The notes below the pieces were generated by a model. The model was given only the letters and a program-made list of their open reading frames with translations, had not been told where the DNA came from and did no database searches. A program made the position numbers and the translations under genes. DNA of 64,000 nt from Adlercreutzia caecimuris B7 (GTDB lineage: Bacteria > Actinomycetota > Coriobacteriia > Coriobacteriales > Eggerthellaceae), in NCBI RefSeq assembly GCF_000403355.2, contig NZ_KE159646.1:1846735-1910734 (forward strand), written 5' to 3'. Below, piece by piece: positions 57,263 to 64,000 of this stretch (position 1 is its first letter; every line of letters starts with the position of its first letter).

Positions 57263-58885
57263 TTAGGCTCCCAAGATCTCGGCGGCCACGTAGGCGCCCG
57301 AGCCCAGGGCCAGGCCCACCGAGGAGCCCTCGTTGGTGTAGTAGGGAACGCTGTACACGCTGCCCTGGTCGACGCCGGCCACGTACAGGCCGGGGATGGC
57401 CTTGTTCTCCTTGTCCACGGCGCGCAAGTGGCTGTCCACCTTCACGCCGCCGTTGGTGCCCCAGCAGCTGGGAACGTACTCGAAGGCGTAGAACGGAGCG
57501 GTCTTCACGGCCTTCAGGAAGTGCGGCTCCTTGCCGTACTCCTCATCGACGCCGGCCTCGCAGAAACGGTTGTAGCTCTCCACCGTCTTCTCGAGTGCCG
57601 GCAGATCGAAGGCCGCGGCGATCTCGGCGATGGAGTCGGCCTTCACGGCCCAGCCCTGCTCGATGGCTTCCTGGAGGTGCGCCTCGCCGTTCTCGGGCGT
57701 CACGTTGTAGTAGCCCGCCTCAGGACCCGCAATCCAGGCCTCGGGCTCGCCCAGATAGGCGTAAATGCCCTCGTTCTGCACGGCCTGGTAGTAGTCGTTG
57801 TCCATGATGACGTAGGCCTTGCCGGCACGCAGCAGCGCCTCGCCGCCCACCGCCAGCGGAAACTGGGCGATCTTGCCCTCGCTGATGAAACGCTCGCCTA
57901 CCGGATCGGTGTACAAGCCGCCGAACAGCCAGTAGCCTAAGTGCTCGTTAGTGTTGTGCCAGTCTTCCGTGAAGGGGCTCGTGGTGGCCTTCGACACCGC
58001 GCCGCACTCGTTGCCGAGCACTGCGAAGTTGCGATCCCATGCGCCGCCGGCATCGAGCACCATGTTGATGCCCGTGCCGTCGGAAAGCGTGCTGCCCAAG
58101 GGAAATACCGTCGTGTTCAGCTTCTCCAGCTGCATCTCCTCGTTGCCGCCGAAACCGCCGGTGCACACCACCACAACCGGAGCCATAACATCGATGCCCG
58201 CGTCGGTCTGCACGCCCTTCGCGACGCCATCCTCCATGATGATCTTCTCGCCTCGCGTGCTGTAGAGGAACTCGCCGCCGTGGGCCTCGATATCAGCCAC
58301 GATGGGAGTCGTGCGACCCTCGCCGTCTTCCATGAAGAAATGGCGGCCGCGGAAGCCCACGCCGTAGGTGTCGGGGATGAGCTCCATGCCAATGCCGAGA
58401 TCGAGCATGGTATCGATGGCCTCACCGGTATGCGCCAGGCAGTTGCGCAGCAGCGCACTGTTCACCGAACCGCGCGAGAAGTCGTTCATGTAGGTGAAGA
58501 TCTGGTCCAGGGTCACTGTGGCGTTCTCCTGCGCCTGGAGCTTCGTCTCGCAGGCCGTAGGGCCACCGCACATGGAGAAGTTGGAAATGGCCGCCGAGGG
58601 GCCCGCCTCGATGACGACGACCTTCTTGCCGCCACGCGCCAGATTGAGCGCTGCCATGAGGCCAGCCGCGCCAGCGCCGACAATGGCCACATCGCACTCC
58701 TTGGTCTCGCTGCCCTCCTTGCGCGCGATACCTGCCGGGGCCGCCTCGCCCGTCTCGCCGAGCGCTTCAGGGGCGGCTCCCGCACCCGACGGCTGCGGCG
58801 CGCAGCCGGCGAGTCCAGCGCCTGCAGCAAGCGCGCCAAGCGCACCGAGACCGAGAAAAGAGCGGCGATCCATTGCTTGAGTCAT
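57263..58885 (-). CDS. Tat-exported FAD-binding reductase (fumarate/urocanate reductase-like lipoprotein)
   Basis: 540 residues. MDRRSFLGLGALGALAAG is a twin-arginine signal, followed by AGLAGC, a lipobox. The N-terminal FAD site is VGAGAAGLMAALNLARGGKK; later TYGVGFRGRHFF, DGTGINMVLDAGGAWDRN and GSVYSVPYYTNEGSSVGLAL belong to the fumarate reductase flavoprotein fold. Eggerthellaceae encode dozens of such enzymes for anaerobic reduction of enoates or diet molecules, paired with LuxR-type regulators such as the one divergently encoded at 59106. The heme domain is absent, so electrons come from elsewhere. The substrate is unknown. Confidence 0.85.
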   Translation of the reverse strand: MTQAMDRRSFLGLGALGALAAGAGLAGCAPQPSGAGAAPEALGETGEAAPAGIARKEGSETKECDVAIVGAGAAGLMAALNLARGGKKVVVIEAGPSAAISNFSMCGGPTACETKLQAQENATVTLDQIFTYMNDFSRGSVNSALLRNCLAHTGEAIDTMLDLGIGMELIPDTYGVGFRGRHFFMEDGEGRTTPIVADIEAHGGEFLYSTRGEKIIMEDGVAKGVQTDAGIDVMAPVVVVCTGGFGGNEEMQLEKLNTTVFPLGSTLSDGTGINMVLDAGGAWDRNFAVLGNECGAVSKATTSPFTEDWHNTNEHLGYWLFGGLYTDPVGERFISEGKIAQFPLAVGGEALLRAGKAYVIMDNDYYQAVQNEGIYAYLGEPEAWIAGPEAGYYNVTPENGEAHLQEAIEQGWAVKADSIAEIAAAFDLPALEKTVESYNRFCEAGVDEEYGKEPHFLKAVKTAPFYAFEYVPSCWGTNGGVKVDSHLRAVDKENKAIPGLYVAGVDQGSVYSVPYYTNEGSSVGLALGSGAYVAAEILGA

Positions 58886-59105
58886 GAGTTTCCTCCTTCG
58901 AGTCCTCCCCCGCAGCCAGCGCTTGCGCGTCCTGCCAGCTGCGGCATTTGCAAGGAGCACTTTAGGCGCAGAGGCGTCAGCGTACATCGCCGCAAAGAGA
59001 GGCGATGGCTCCGAACTGGGCATTCTTTGTTAAAATCACCGTGCTGAGGTGATGGCCCCCGCAAGGTTTTCCCGTATGGTAGGCACTGCAATTGAAGGAG
59101 GGATC

Positions 59106-60590
59106 GTGGCAGAAGGAGCATCGCGACAATCTGCGACCGTTCTCGAGCGACTCGACGCGCACCTTCCTGCGCGCCTGCTCGGATTCGGCCTCATCTATGC
59201 CTGGGGCATCTGCCTGTGGGACATTCCCCTGCCAGCAAGCGCGCATGCGAATGCCCTGCAAACCGATCCCGCGTGGTTTCTCTCCGCCCTCTTGACGCCC
59301 CTTGCCTGCCTCGTTATCGCCCTTATCGGACGGCAGCGCGAACTCTCATCGCTTCCGGGCGTTACCGTGGCTGCGCCGTTGCTCTGCTCGATTGGAAGCA
59401 TCGCCCTCATCGGCTGCGGATATACATCGGGCTGGGTTCACGGGTTGTGCACGCTCGTTGCCGGGGTGGGCACGGGTCTCGGCCCCGCCTTCCTTGTCAT
59501 TTTATGGGGCTGCCTGTTCGCCCGCATCAGCACGTCTATCGTCGAGACGATGATCCCCGCCTCGTTTGTGGCCACGCTCTTGGGAGCGCTTGTTGTTCCG
59601 GAGCTGCCGCCCCTGCCCGCCGGCCTGATCGTCACGCTGCTGCCCATCGCCTCGGGGCTTCTTCTGGCCTTGTCGCGGCGCAGCCTGGATATGGGCGCGA
59701 TCCCGCCCGAAGACTCCGCGGACATCAAACCGCTGACCGTCGGCCCCTTCACGGTGCTGCGCATGGTAGTAGCGGTTTTCGTGCTCTATACTCTCGGTTG
59801 CGCTGCGCCGGCCATGTCGTCGGTGTCGCTCTCGGCAACCATCGACGCCTACGCGACGGTCATCGGCATGTTGTTCGCCGTCGCCCTCTCCGTCTGCATC
59901 GTGCTGTTCTCGCACCGCGTGAACGTCGCGGCGCTTTACCGATGGATCACCGTGCCCTTCGTTGTCGGCCTGGTTATCATCCCTCTGTCGAGCGAGACCG
60001 CCGCTTTCATAGCGCGAGTGCTGCTCAACACCATCTTCACGGGCATCGAGATCATCTCCATGCTCTATTTCATCCGCCTTTCCCAGCGCACCGCACTTTC
60101 AACGAGCTTCTACGTAGGGCTGGGAGCGGGCGCTGCCTACGGTGGCGTTTTCGTCGGCTACGGCATGATGGGAGCCCTTCAGGAGTTGGCTGCAGATACC
60201 GCGAGCGCCACCTTCGGATGCCTTGTTATGCTCGGACTGTTCTCGCTCACCTCGCTGCTCGTACCGCGGCATGACGCCACCTTGGAGGGAAGCGCCGCGC
60301 CGGACGCGGAAGCCGGCCCGAAGGAGGCGGGCGAGGGGGCGCCCGTTGCCACGTCCTACGCCTCCGAGGTCGACGCGGTCATCGAGCACCGCAGCGCCGT
60401 GGCGAAATCCTTCGGGCTTTCCGCGCGCGAGACCGATATCTTCCTGCTTCTGGCCCAAGGTCGCAGTCGCCCCTACATTCGCGATTCGCTGTACTTGTCG
60501 AAGAACACGGTGGCCACGCACATTCGGCACATTTACGAGAAGCTGGGCATTCACTCCCAACAAGAACTCATCGACCTGGTAGAGAGGTAG
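59106..60590 (+). CDS. LuxR-type regulator with MFS-like membrane domain
   Basis: 494 residues. About 12 transmembrane helices make up residues 20-400 (for example LLGFGLIYAWGICLWDIPLP and PLLCSIGSIALIGCG), followed by a short linker and a LuxR/GerE HTH: GLSARETDIFLLLAQGRSRP and SLYLSKNTVATHIRHIYEKLGI. Typical of Eggerthellaceae one-component regulators, which sense small molecules and control the neighbouring reductase; it is divergent from the FAD oxidoreductase gene. Start GTG 59106 has GAAGGAGG; an upstream GTG at 59049 would add 19 residues. Confidence 0.85.
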   Translation: MAEGASRQSATVLERLDAHLPARLLGFGLIYAWGICLWDIPLPASAHANALQTDPAWFLSALLTPLACLVIALIGRQRELSSLPGVTVAAPLLCSIGSIALIGCGYTSGWVHGLCTLVAGVGTGLGPAFLVILWGCLFARISTSIVETMIPASFVATLLGALVVPELPPLPAGLIVTLLPIASGLLLALSRRSLDMGAIPPEDSADIKPLTVGPFTVLRMVVAVFVLYTLGCAAPAMSSVSLSATIDAYATVIGMLFAVALSVCIVLFSHRVNVAALYRWITVPFVVGLVIIPLSSETAAFIARVLLNTIFTGIEIISMLYFIRLSQRTALSTSFYVGLGAGAAYGGVFVGYGMMGALQELAADTASATFGCLVMLGLFSLTSLLVPRHDATLEGSAAPDAEAGPKEAGEGAPVATSYASEVDAVIEHRSAVAKSFGLSARETDIFLLLAQGRSRPYIRDSLYLSKNTVATHIRHIYEKLGIHSQQELIDLVER

Positions 60591-60723
60591 GCTTAGAACC
60601 GACGAGCGGCACTGCCTTCGCGACCCGGTTGCGAGATTTGGCGCACGGCGCGACGGCGCATGTGGTATGCTTTTCCCGCTTCATTGCGGCAATGCGAAGG
60701 TCGCGTTGCGCTTCACCGAACGC

Positions 60724-60811
60724 GGAGGCGTGTCCGAGTGGCTTAAGGAAGCAGTCTTGAAAACTGTCGTGCCGAAAGGTACCGTGGGTTCAAATCCTAC
60801 CGCCTCCGCCA
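60724..60811 (+). tRNA. tRNA-Ser (anticodon TGA)
   Basis: 88 nt with GGAGGCG/CGCCTCC acceptor stem, encoded CCA, anticodon loop CTTGAAA (TGA, codons UCA/UCG/UCU) and long variable arm GCCGAAAGGT. Confidence 0.95.
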
Positions 60812-60938
60812 TGTTTTTCTAGGTCAAATCAGGGAATTTCAGAGTTTTCAAATGCAAACCTTGCAGCGTAGCCGTTTGCTTTCCCCGAATGCAACGTTTT
60901 CCGCACGAGTTGGCACAAGCCCGCTCCCCGTTGACACG

Positions 60939-61028
60939 CTAGCGATTGGCCTCACCGAATAGCGGCCGTAGAATGAGGGTTACGAGCACAAAAAGTAAAG
61001 CACCGACGATGGTGTAGGTGGACACCAT
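60939..61028 (-). CDS. Possible 29-residue hydrophobic peptide (type I toxin-like)
   Basis: The minus strand from ATG 61028 to TAG 60939 reads MVSTYTIVGALLFVLVTLIL and then a short basic/acidic tail, i.e. one membrane helix of the size of type I toxins. No clear Shine-Dalgarno, and its start lies inside the hairpin at 60997-61039, which would restrict translation. Could equally be chance in a terminator region. Confidence 0.25.
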   Translation of the reverse strand: MVSTYTIVGALLFVLVTLILRPLFGEANR

Positions 61029-61039
61029 GCCAGTGCTTT
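60997..61039. terminator. Double-stem hairpin downstream of tRNA-Ser(TGA)
   Basis: AAAGCAC/GTGCTTT outside and ATGGTGT/ACACCAT inside, followed by TCTG on the plus strand. Confidence 0.45.
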
Positions 61040-61064
61040 TCTGACTGCAAGGATAATCGCGCCT

Positions 61065-61451
61065 CTACTTTATGTCAATGACTTCCCGCTTCTTGTTCAC
61101 AAAAACCAGCCTCCTGATCTGCCGGATGGCTTCGGCCTGCTTCCTGAGCTCTCGCTCGATCTTGAAATCAGGGACGCCCTTGATCCGCCTAGAGTCGAAG
61201 ATGATGTTCCGGGACTGCCCCAGGGCGCTACGGAGGGTCTTGCGGACTTTGTCCATATCGGAACTCTGGGGAGACTTCATCTCCCACCGCTCACCGTCAA
61301 CGACAACGTCGGGAGTGCGGATATGGTCGCCCTCTTGGCGCCGAAGGAACCGCACGGTCATGCCTGAAGCGGCGAGAGCCTCGGCCGTGCGCTCCTCGTG
61401 CGGCCAGACATCGACACCGGGCTCGATTATGATTACGCCTTTGCTCTTCAT
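61065..61451 (-). CDS. CdiA_C-like tRNA-nuclease-domain protein (stand-alone toxin domain)
   Basis: 128 residues. IIIEPGVDVWPHEERTAEAL, then TPDVVVDGERWEMKSP (the D...E-x-K core of the PDDEXK-like CdiA C-terminal nuclease), then ALGQSRNIIFDSRRIKGVPD and a KKREVIDIK end, match CdiA_C-type domains that are usually attached to phage head or adhesin proteins in polymorphic toxins. Here it is a short stand-alone ORF with AGGGG before ATG 61451; there is no obvious immunity gene, so it may be a relic C-terminal piece or an anti-phage or mobile-element component. Confidence 0.65.
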   Translation of the reverse strand: MKSKGVIIIEPGVDVWPHEERTAEALAASGMTVRFLRRQEGDHIRTPDVVVDGERWEMKSPQSSDMDKVRKTLRSALGQSRNIIFDSRRIKGVPDFKIERELRKQAEAIRQIRRLVFVNKKREVIDIK

Positions 61452-61783
61452 GCCCCTATTGTATACCCAGGGCTGCCTCTCAGCCGGCGATATGCCAGAT
61501 ATCCACGCTGCACCGCGAGTTCGGATGCCGGCCACGCCCGCTATCGTCTCAGAGGGGCTTGAGGGATCGACCAACCTGGAATCGATCGCGCCGATCTTAC
61601 CCCACATGAACAACGACGGGGAGCCACTTATGGTGATTATGCGGCCTAACGAGAAAATCGGGTACGAGGCGGAGACAGTAGATACCAACCATCTGGCAAG
61701 CATCTGCGGCAAGAGGAACGCCGGCAACTTCTCGCGACCTACCGTAGAGCAGGGGAGCTGATCTACGTGGATAAAGAAAAATC

Positions 61784-63140
61784 GGGTTAATTCTCAAAAG
61801 GTGTGTCTAAGAATCATACATTCTCCCAGATCATATAGCTCTTTTTAGGTCAAAAAGTTGGTACGGCCCAACTTTTGGGAGTCTCAAAAAGTGTGTCCGG
61901 CTTGCTCTTGACGTCCCTGTTCAGACATTCTTTTCCCAAAGAAAAGTTGAATCTGGACGGGAGCTTGGTGTGGACAATCCAAAGTGCGGCGCATGCGGGG
62001 CATCGATGAAGAGAAACGGCAAGACCGAAGCGGGTGCTCAGAGGTGGCGCTGCAAGTCCTGCGGGGCATCCAAAACCCATCGGATAGACAATTCCGCCAA
62101 GCAGCTTAAGGCATTCCTCGGGTGGCTCATGGGTAAGGGCTCGCTCAAGGAACAGAGGTGTTCGAAGGCGACCTTCGAGCGTCGGGCGCAGAGATTTTGG
62201 TCCCTTTGGCCGCTGCCGGACTTTGCCGGTGAGGTCCATGATGTCCTGTTCGTTGACGGGATCTATATCTCCAAACGGCTCGTGGTGCTTATCGCCTGCA
62301 CCAAAAGGCATGTTGTGGCATGGCATCTGGCCGAGAGCGAGTGCTCGGCATCCTGGGCGGCCCTCATGGCCAAGGTGGCGCCTCCGACCATGGTGGTCAC
62401 CGATGGCGGATCGGGCTTCAAGAAAGCGGCGAAGGCGATATGGCCCGACACCTCGGTACAGCGCTGTCTCGTCCATGTGAGGAGGCAGGTAATACGCAGG
62501 ACGACCATGCGCCCGAAGCTCGACTGCGGCCGGGAACTGCTCGATCTTGCCCGCGCCCTTCCGAAGATCAAAGGAGCGGATGGCGCAGCGAAGTGGCTGG
62601 CGGATTATGCGGAATGGTGCTCCAAATGGGAGAGGTTCCTGCGTGAATTCACCTTGAAGGACGGCCGCAAACAATACGTCCACGAGCGTCTCAGGAGCGC
62701 GCGGCATTCCCTCAACGGTCTCGTCCGGGACAGGACGCTGTTCACGTTCGCCGAGATGCAGGAGAGTCTGGGAGGAGTATGGGACTCGACCAACAACGTG
62801 ATCGAAGGTGGCGTCAACGCCCAGATTCGACTCATGCTTCAACATCATCGGGGACTTACAACCATACGCCGTGCCAAGGCTGCGTTTTGGTGGTGCTATC
62901 TGCACTCCGAGTACAAAGTCGGTGAAGCGGAAATGCTCAAGACGATGAAGACGGACGAAGAGGTCGCAGGGCTGTTCATGCTCGCCACCAATAGATCAGA
63001 GCACGAAGATGGGGCGCCTGATGAACATGGAACATCTCTGCCGGAATGGAGTGAGATGAGAATGAGTGGATCAAAGGAGACGGGTTGGTTCTAGACAGTA
63101 GTGAATAATACGCCTAGACACACTTTTTGAGACCTAACCC
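61784..63140 (+). mobile_element. IS256-superfamily (IS1249-like) insertion sequence
   Basis: 1357 bp. Terminal inverted repeats of about 28 bp: left GGGTTAATTCTCAAAAGGTG, right (inverted) GGGTTAGGTCTCAAAAAGTG. Flanked by the 8-bp direct repeat GAAAAATC (61776-61783 and 63141-63148), a target-site duplication. Contains one transposase gene. A second, internal copy of the end motif GTCTCAAAAAGTGTGTC lies at 61881. The boundaries are clear, so the insertion is recent. Confidence 0.88.
61970..63094 (+). CDS. Mutator-type (IS256/IS1249 group) transposase
   Basis: 374 residues from GTG 61970. N-terminal zinc ribbon CGACGASMKRNGKTEAG... with four Cys (C-x2-C and C-x2-C), a DNA-binding helix, then the RNase-H-like DDE core: first Asp in VLFVDGIYI, second in VVTDGGSGF, Glu in NNVIEGGVNAQIR, and CLVHVRRQV between as in MULE/IS256 enzymes. 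Intact, so it may be active. Confidence 0.88.
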   Translation: MDNPKCGACGASMKRNGKTEAGAQRWRCKSCGASKTHRIDNSAKQLKAFLGWLMGKGSLKEQRCSKATFERRAQRFWSLWPLPDFAGEVHDVLFVDGIYISKRLVVLIACTKRHVVAWHLAESECSASWAALMAKVAPPTMVVTDGGSGFKKAAKAIWPDTSVQRCLVHVRRQVIRRTTMRPKLDCGRELLDLARALPKIKGADGAAKWLADYAEWCSKWERFLREFTLKDGRKQYVHERLRSARHSLNGLVRDRTLFTFAEMQESLGGVWDSTNNVIEGGVNAQIRLMLQHHRGLTTIRRAKAAFWWCYLHSEYKVGEAEMLKTMKTDEEVAGLFMLATNRSEHEDGAPDEHGTSLPEWSEMRMSGSKETGWF

Positions 63141-63369
63141 GAAAAATCGGAAGAGCTGGCATCCCAAACGCGGCTCCAATTGCCGAGTGGGGAAGCAGAT
63201 CTCCCGCTGAACGGCATTATACGACGCTCAGAAATCATTGACAAGGCGGAGGACGGGGCAACGCGCAAGCAGTCGACCGCTCCGCCAGCGCCACGGCCGT
63301 CGCGGAAGATGCCCCCGGGATGATGCACCTCGACCGAGCCCGCGCGGCAGGGACATGCGAGTTTGAGCA

Positions 63370-63510
63370 CTAGTCAGAATGCCACTGCTCCAAAACCTGC
63401 TCCTCGTCGATGCCGACGTACTTGACAGCCGCCGTGGCCGGGGGGCTTGAACCGATACTCTTTCACAGCCTTCCCCCTTTCATCGGGTGTATACTGCTCC
63501 AAACCAAGGG
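63370..63510 (-). pseudogene. Frameshifted C-terminal gene remnant
   Basis: A minus-strand frame reads LEQYTPDERGKAVKEYRF and then, after a run of six C, continues in another frame as AAVKYVGIDEEQVLEQWHSD and a stop at 63370-63372. The two parts together look like the end of one protein with a homopolymer frameshift. No start; family not recognised. It lies between the IS and the CRISPR array. Confidence 0.35.
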
Positions 63511-63545
63511 ACGCGGAACCGAACCGCGCCCCTCGGGGTCTCAAG

Positions 63546-63583
63546 CCCGCTCGCTCGGTTCTCCATCGGGGGCGGGTTTTTTT
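63546..63583 (+). terminator. Hairpin with long T run
   Basis: CCCGC/GCGGG stem with an inner GC-rich stretch followed by TTTTTTT. Which transcript it ends is not clear; a promoter-like TATACT at about 63490 could start a short RNA that ends here. Confidence 0.55.
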
Positions 63584-63834
63584 GTGCCCCCAGCCCTCCC
63601 CACCGCAAGCCGTAGGGGGCATAGGAGCACCCCTATATTCAAGGGCGCGCGTCTCCGAGAAGAGCTGGTAGACGAATAGCATGTCGAGCATCTAAACAAC
63701 GTGCGAATTTCATACCCGAGCGGGCTGGCGTAAAAGAATTTGCCCGCCGAACTTCCAACACTCCGCCCAACAACGCTTGCACCCTTCCCGCAGAGAGGAG
63801 GCTTCATCGCTGCCGTGGCGCAGACCGCCCCACT

Positions 63835-64000
63835 GTCTCAATCCACGCTCCCCTTGCGGGGAACGACGAGGCTCGACTCGAGATCCTCGTACTGGGTCCC
63901 ATTTCAATCCACGCTCCCCTTGCGGGGAGCGACGAGGCTCGACTCGAGATCCTCGTACTGGGTCCCATTTCAATCCACGCTCCCCTTGCGGGGAGCGACG
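63835..64000 (-). CRISPR. Trailer end of a type I-C-like CRISPR array
   Basis: Three 33-bp repeats (63835-63867, 63901-63933, 63967-63999) and two 33-bp spacers that are identical to each other; a third spacer starts at the last base. On the minus strand the repeat begins GTCGCTCCCC and ends ATTGAAAT, the I-C consensus with its ATTGAAA end, so the array is transcribed leftward and its leader and cas genes should lie beyond 64000. The leftmost repeat has three substitutions, as is usual for the terminal repeat. Confidence 0.9.

Larger units (their letters stand above)
61650..63323 (+). pseudogene. ORF split by the insertion sequence
   Basis: Removing the IS and one copy of the target duplication rejoins an open frame from 61650-61775 to 63141-63323. 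It reads AGELIYVDKEKSEELASQTR across the junction and continues with LPLNGIIRRSEIIDKAEDGA before a stop at 63321-63323. Composition is natural for a soluble helical protein. The 5' end runs into a stop at 61647, so the original gene was probably longer in another frame. Family not recognised. Confidence 0.4.

Noticed and set aside
63374..63973. Frames translating through the CRISPR repeats
   Set aside because: They arise from the 66-bp periodic repeat-spacer unit and have no independent support.

Overview
The window looks like chromosome of a gut-type member of the Eggerthellaceae (class Coriobacteriia). The backbone is high in GC. It carries a Tat-exported FAD oxidoreductase lipoprotein, two membrane-embedded LuxR-type regulators (one with an MFS-like N-terminal half) and an agmatine/putrescine catabolic operon, a combination common in Eggerthella, Adlercreutzia, Slackia and Gordonibacter. 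I cannot assign a species from sequence alone.

Layout. 1-8.5 kb: an NSS-family transporter, tRNA-Leu(CAA), a 2.2 kb segment holding a DUF559-like nuclease gene between duplicated terminator copies, a GNAT enzyme, a class I aldolase, a VTT/DedA-type membrane protein and a YtxH/PRC-barrel pair. 9.5-16.5 kb: an AT-richer island with a radical SAM/SPASM maturase followed by a 26-codon ORF (possible RiPP precursor), a DUF2975/HTH pair, and an opposed operon for a small secreted protein, an ABC exporter and two envelope proteins. 16.8-24.4 kb: backbone genes (Ddl-family ATP-grasp, MocR-like aminotransferase, serS, small membrane and secreted proteins) and a GNAT/DUF1778 toxin-antitoxin pair with a clear operator. 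24.5-29.9 kb: LuxR regulator divergent from putrescine carbamoyltransferase, an APC antiporter and agmatine deiminase. 30-31.9 kb: a DUF1016 (PDDEXK) gene followed by two truncated agmatine deiminase 3' ends and a truncated XRE gene. 32-36.5 kb: a secreted transglutaminase-like protein, CcdA and a TlpA-like thioredoxin, purB.

36.8-51.8 kb is a complete integrated element in tRNA-Ser(GCU), bounded by a 23-bp direct repeat. It carries a tyrosine integrase, a small excisionase-like protein, an FtsK-like ATPase, a replication protein that fuses an HUH nuclease to a superfamily 3 helicase (the arrangement of CRESS-DNA virus and pCRESS plasmid Reps), iteron-like repeats, a strongly structured intergenic segment and a surface cargo (SipW-type signal/BspA-like protein and two related lipoproteins). 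51.8-60.8 kb returns to backbone (second transglutaminase-like protein, ispE, tadA, Tat/FAD oxidoreductase, LuxR regulator, tRNA-Ser(UGA)), interrupted by an AAA/DUF4143 ATPase gene between 55-bp repeats. 60.9-64 kb is a second accessory zone: a CdiA_C-like nuclease domain, an IS256-superfamily insertion with 8-bp target duplication splitting an ORF, a frameshifted remnant and the trailer end of a type I-C-like CRISPR array that runs off the window.

A theme links the accessory genes. Three solitary nuclease/ATPase genes (DUF559-like, DUF1016, AAA/DUF4143) each sit between direct duplications of the 3' end or terminator of a neighbouring host transcription unit (about 53, 112 and 55 bp), and none has its own recombinase in view.
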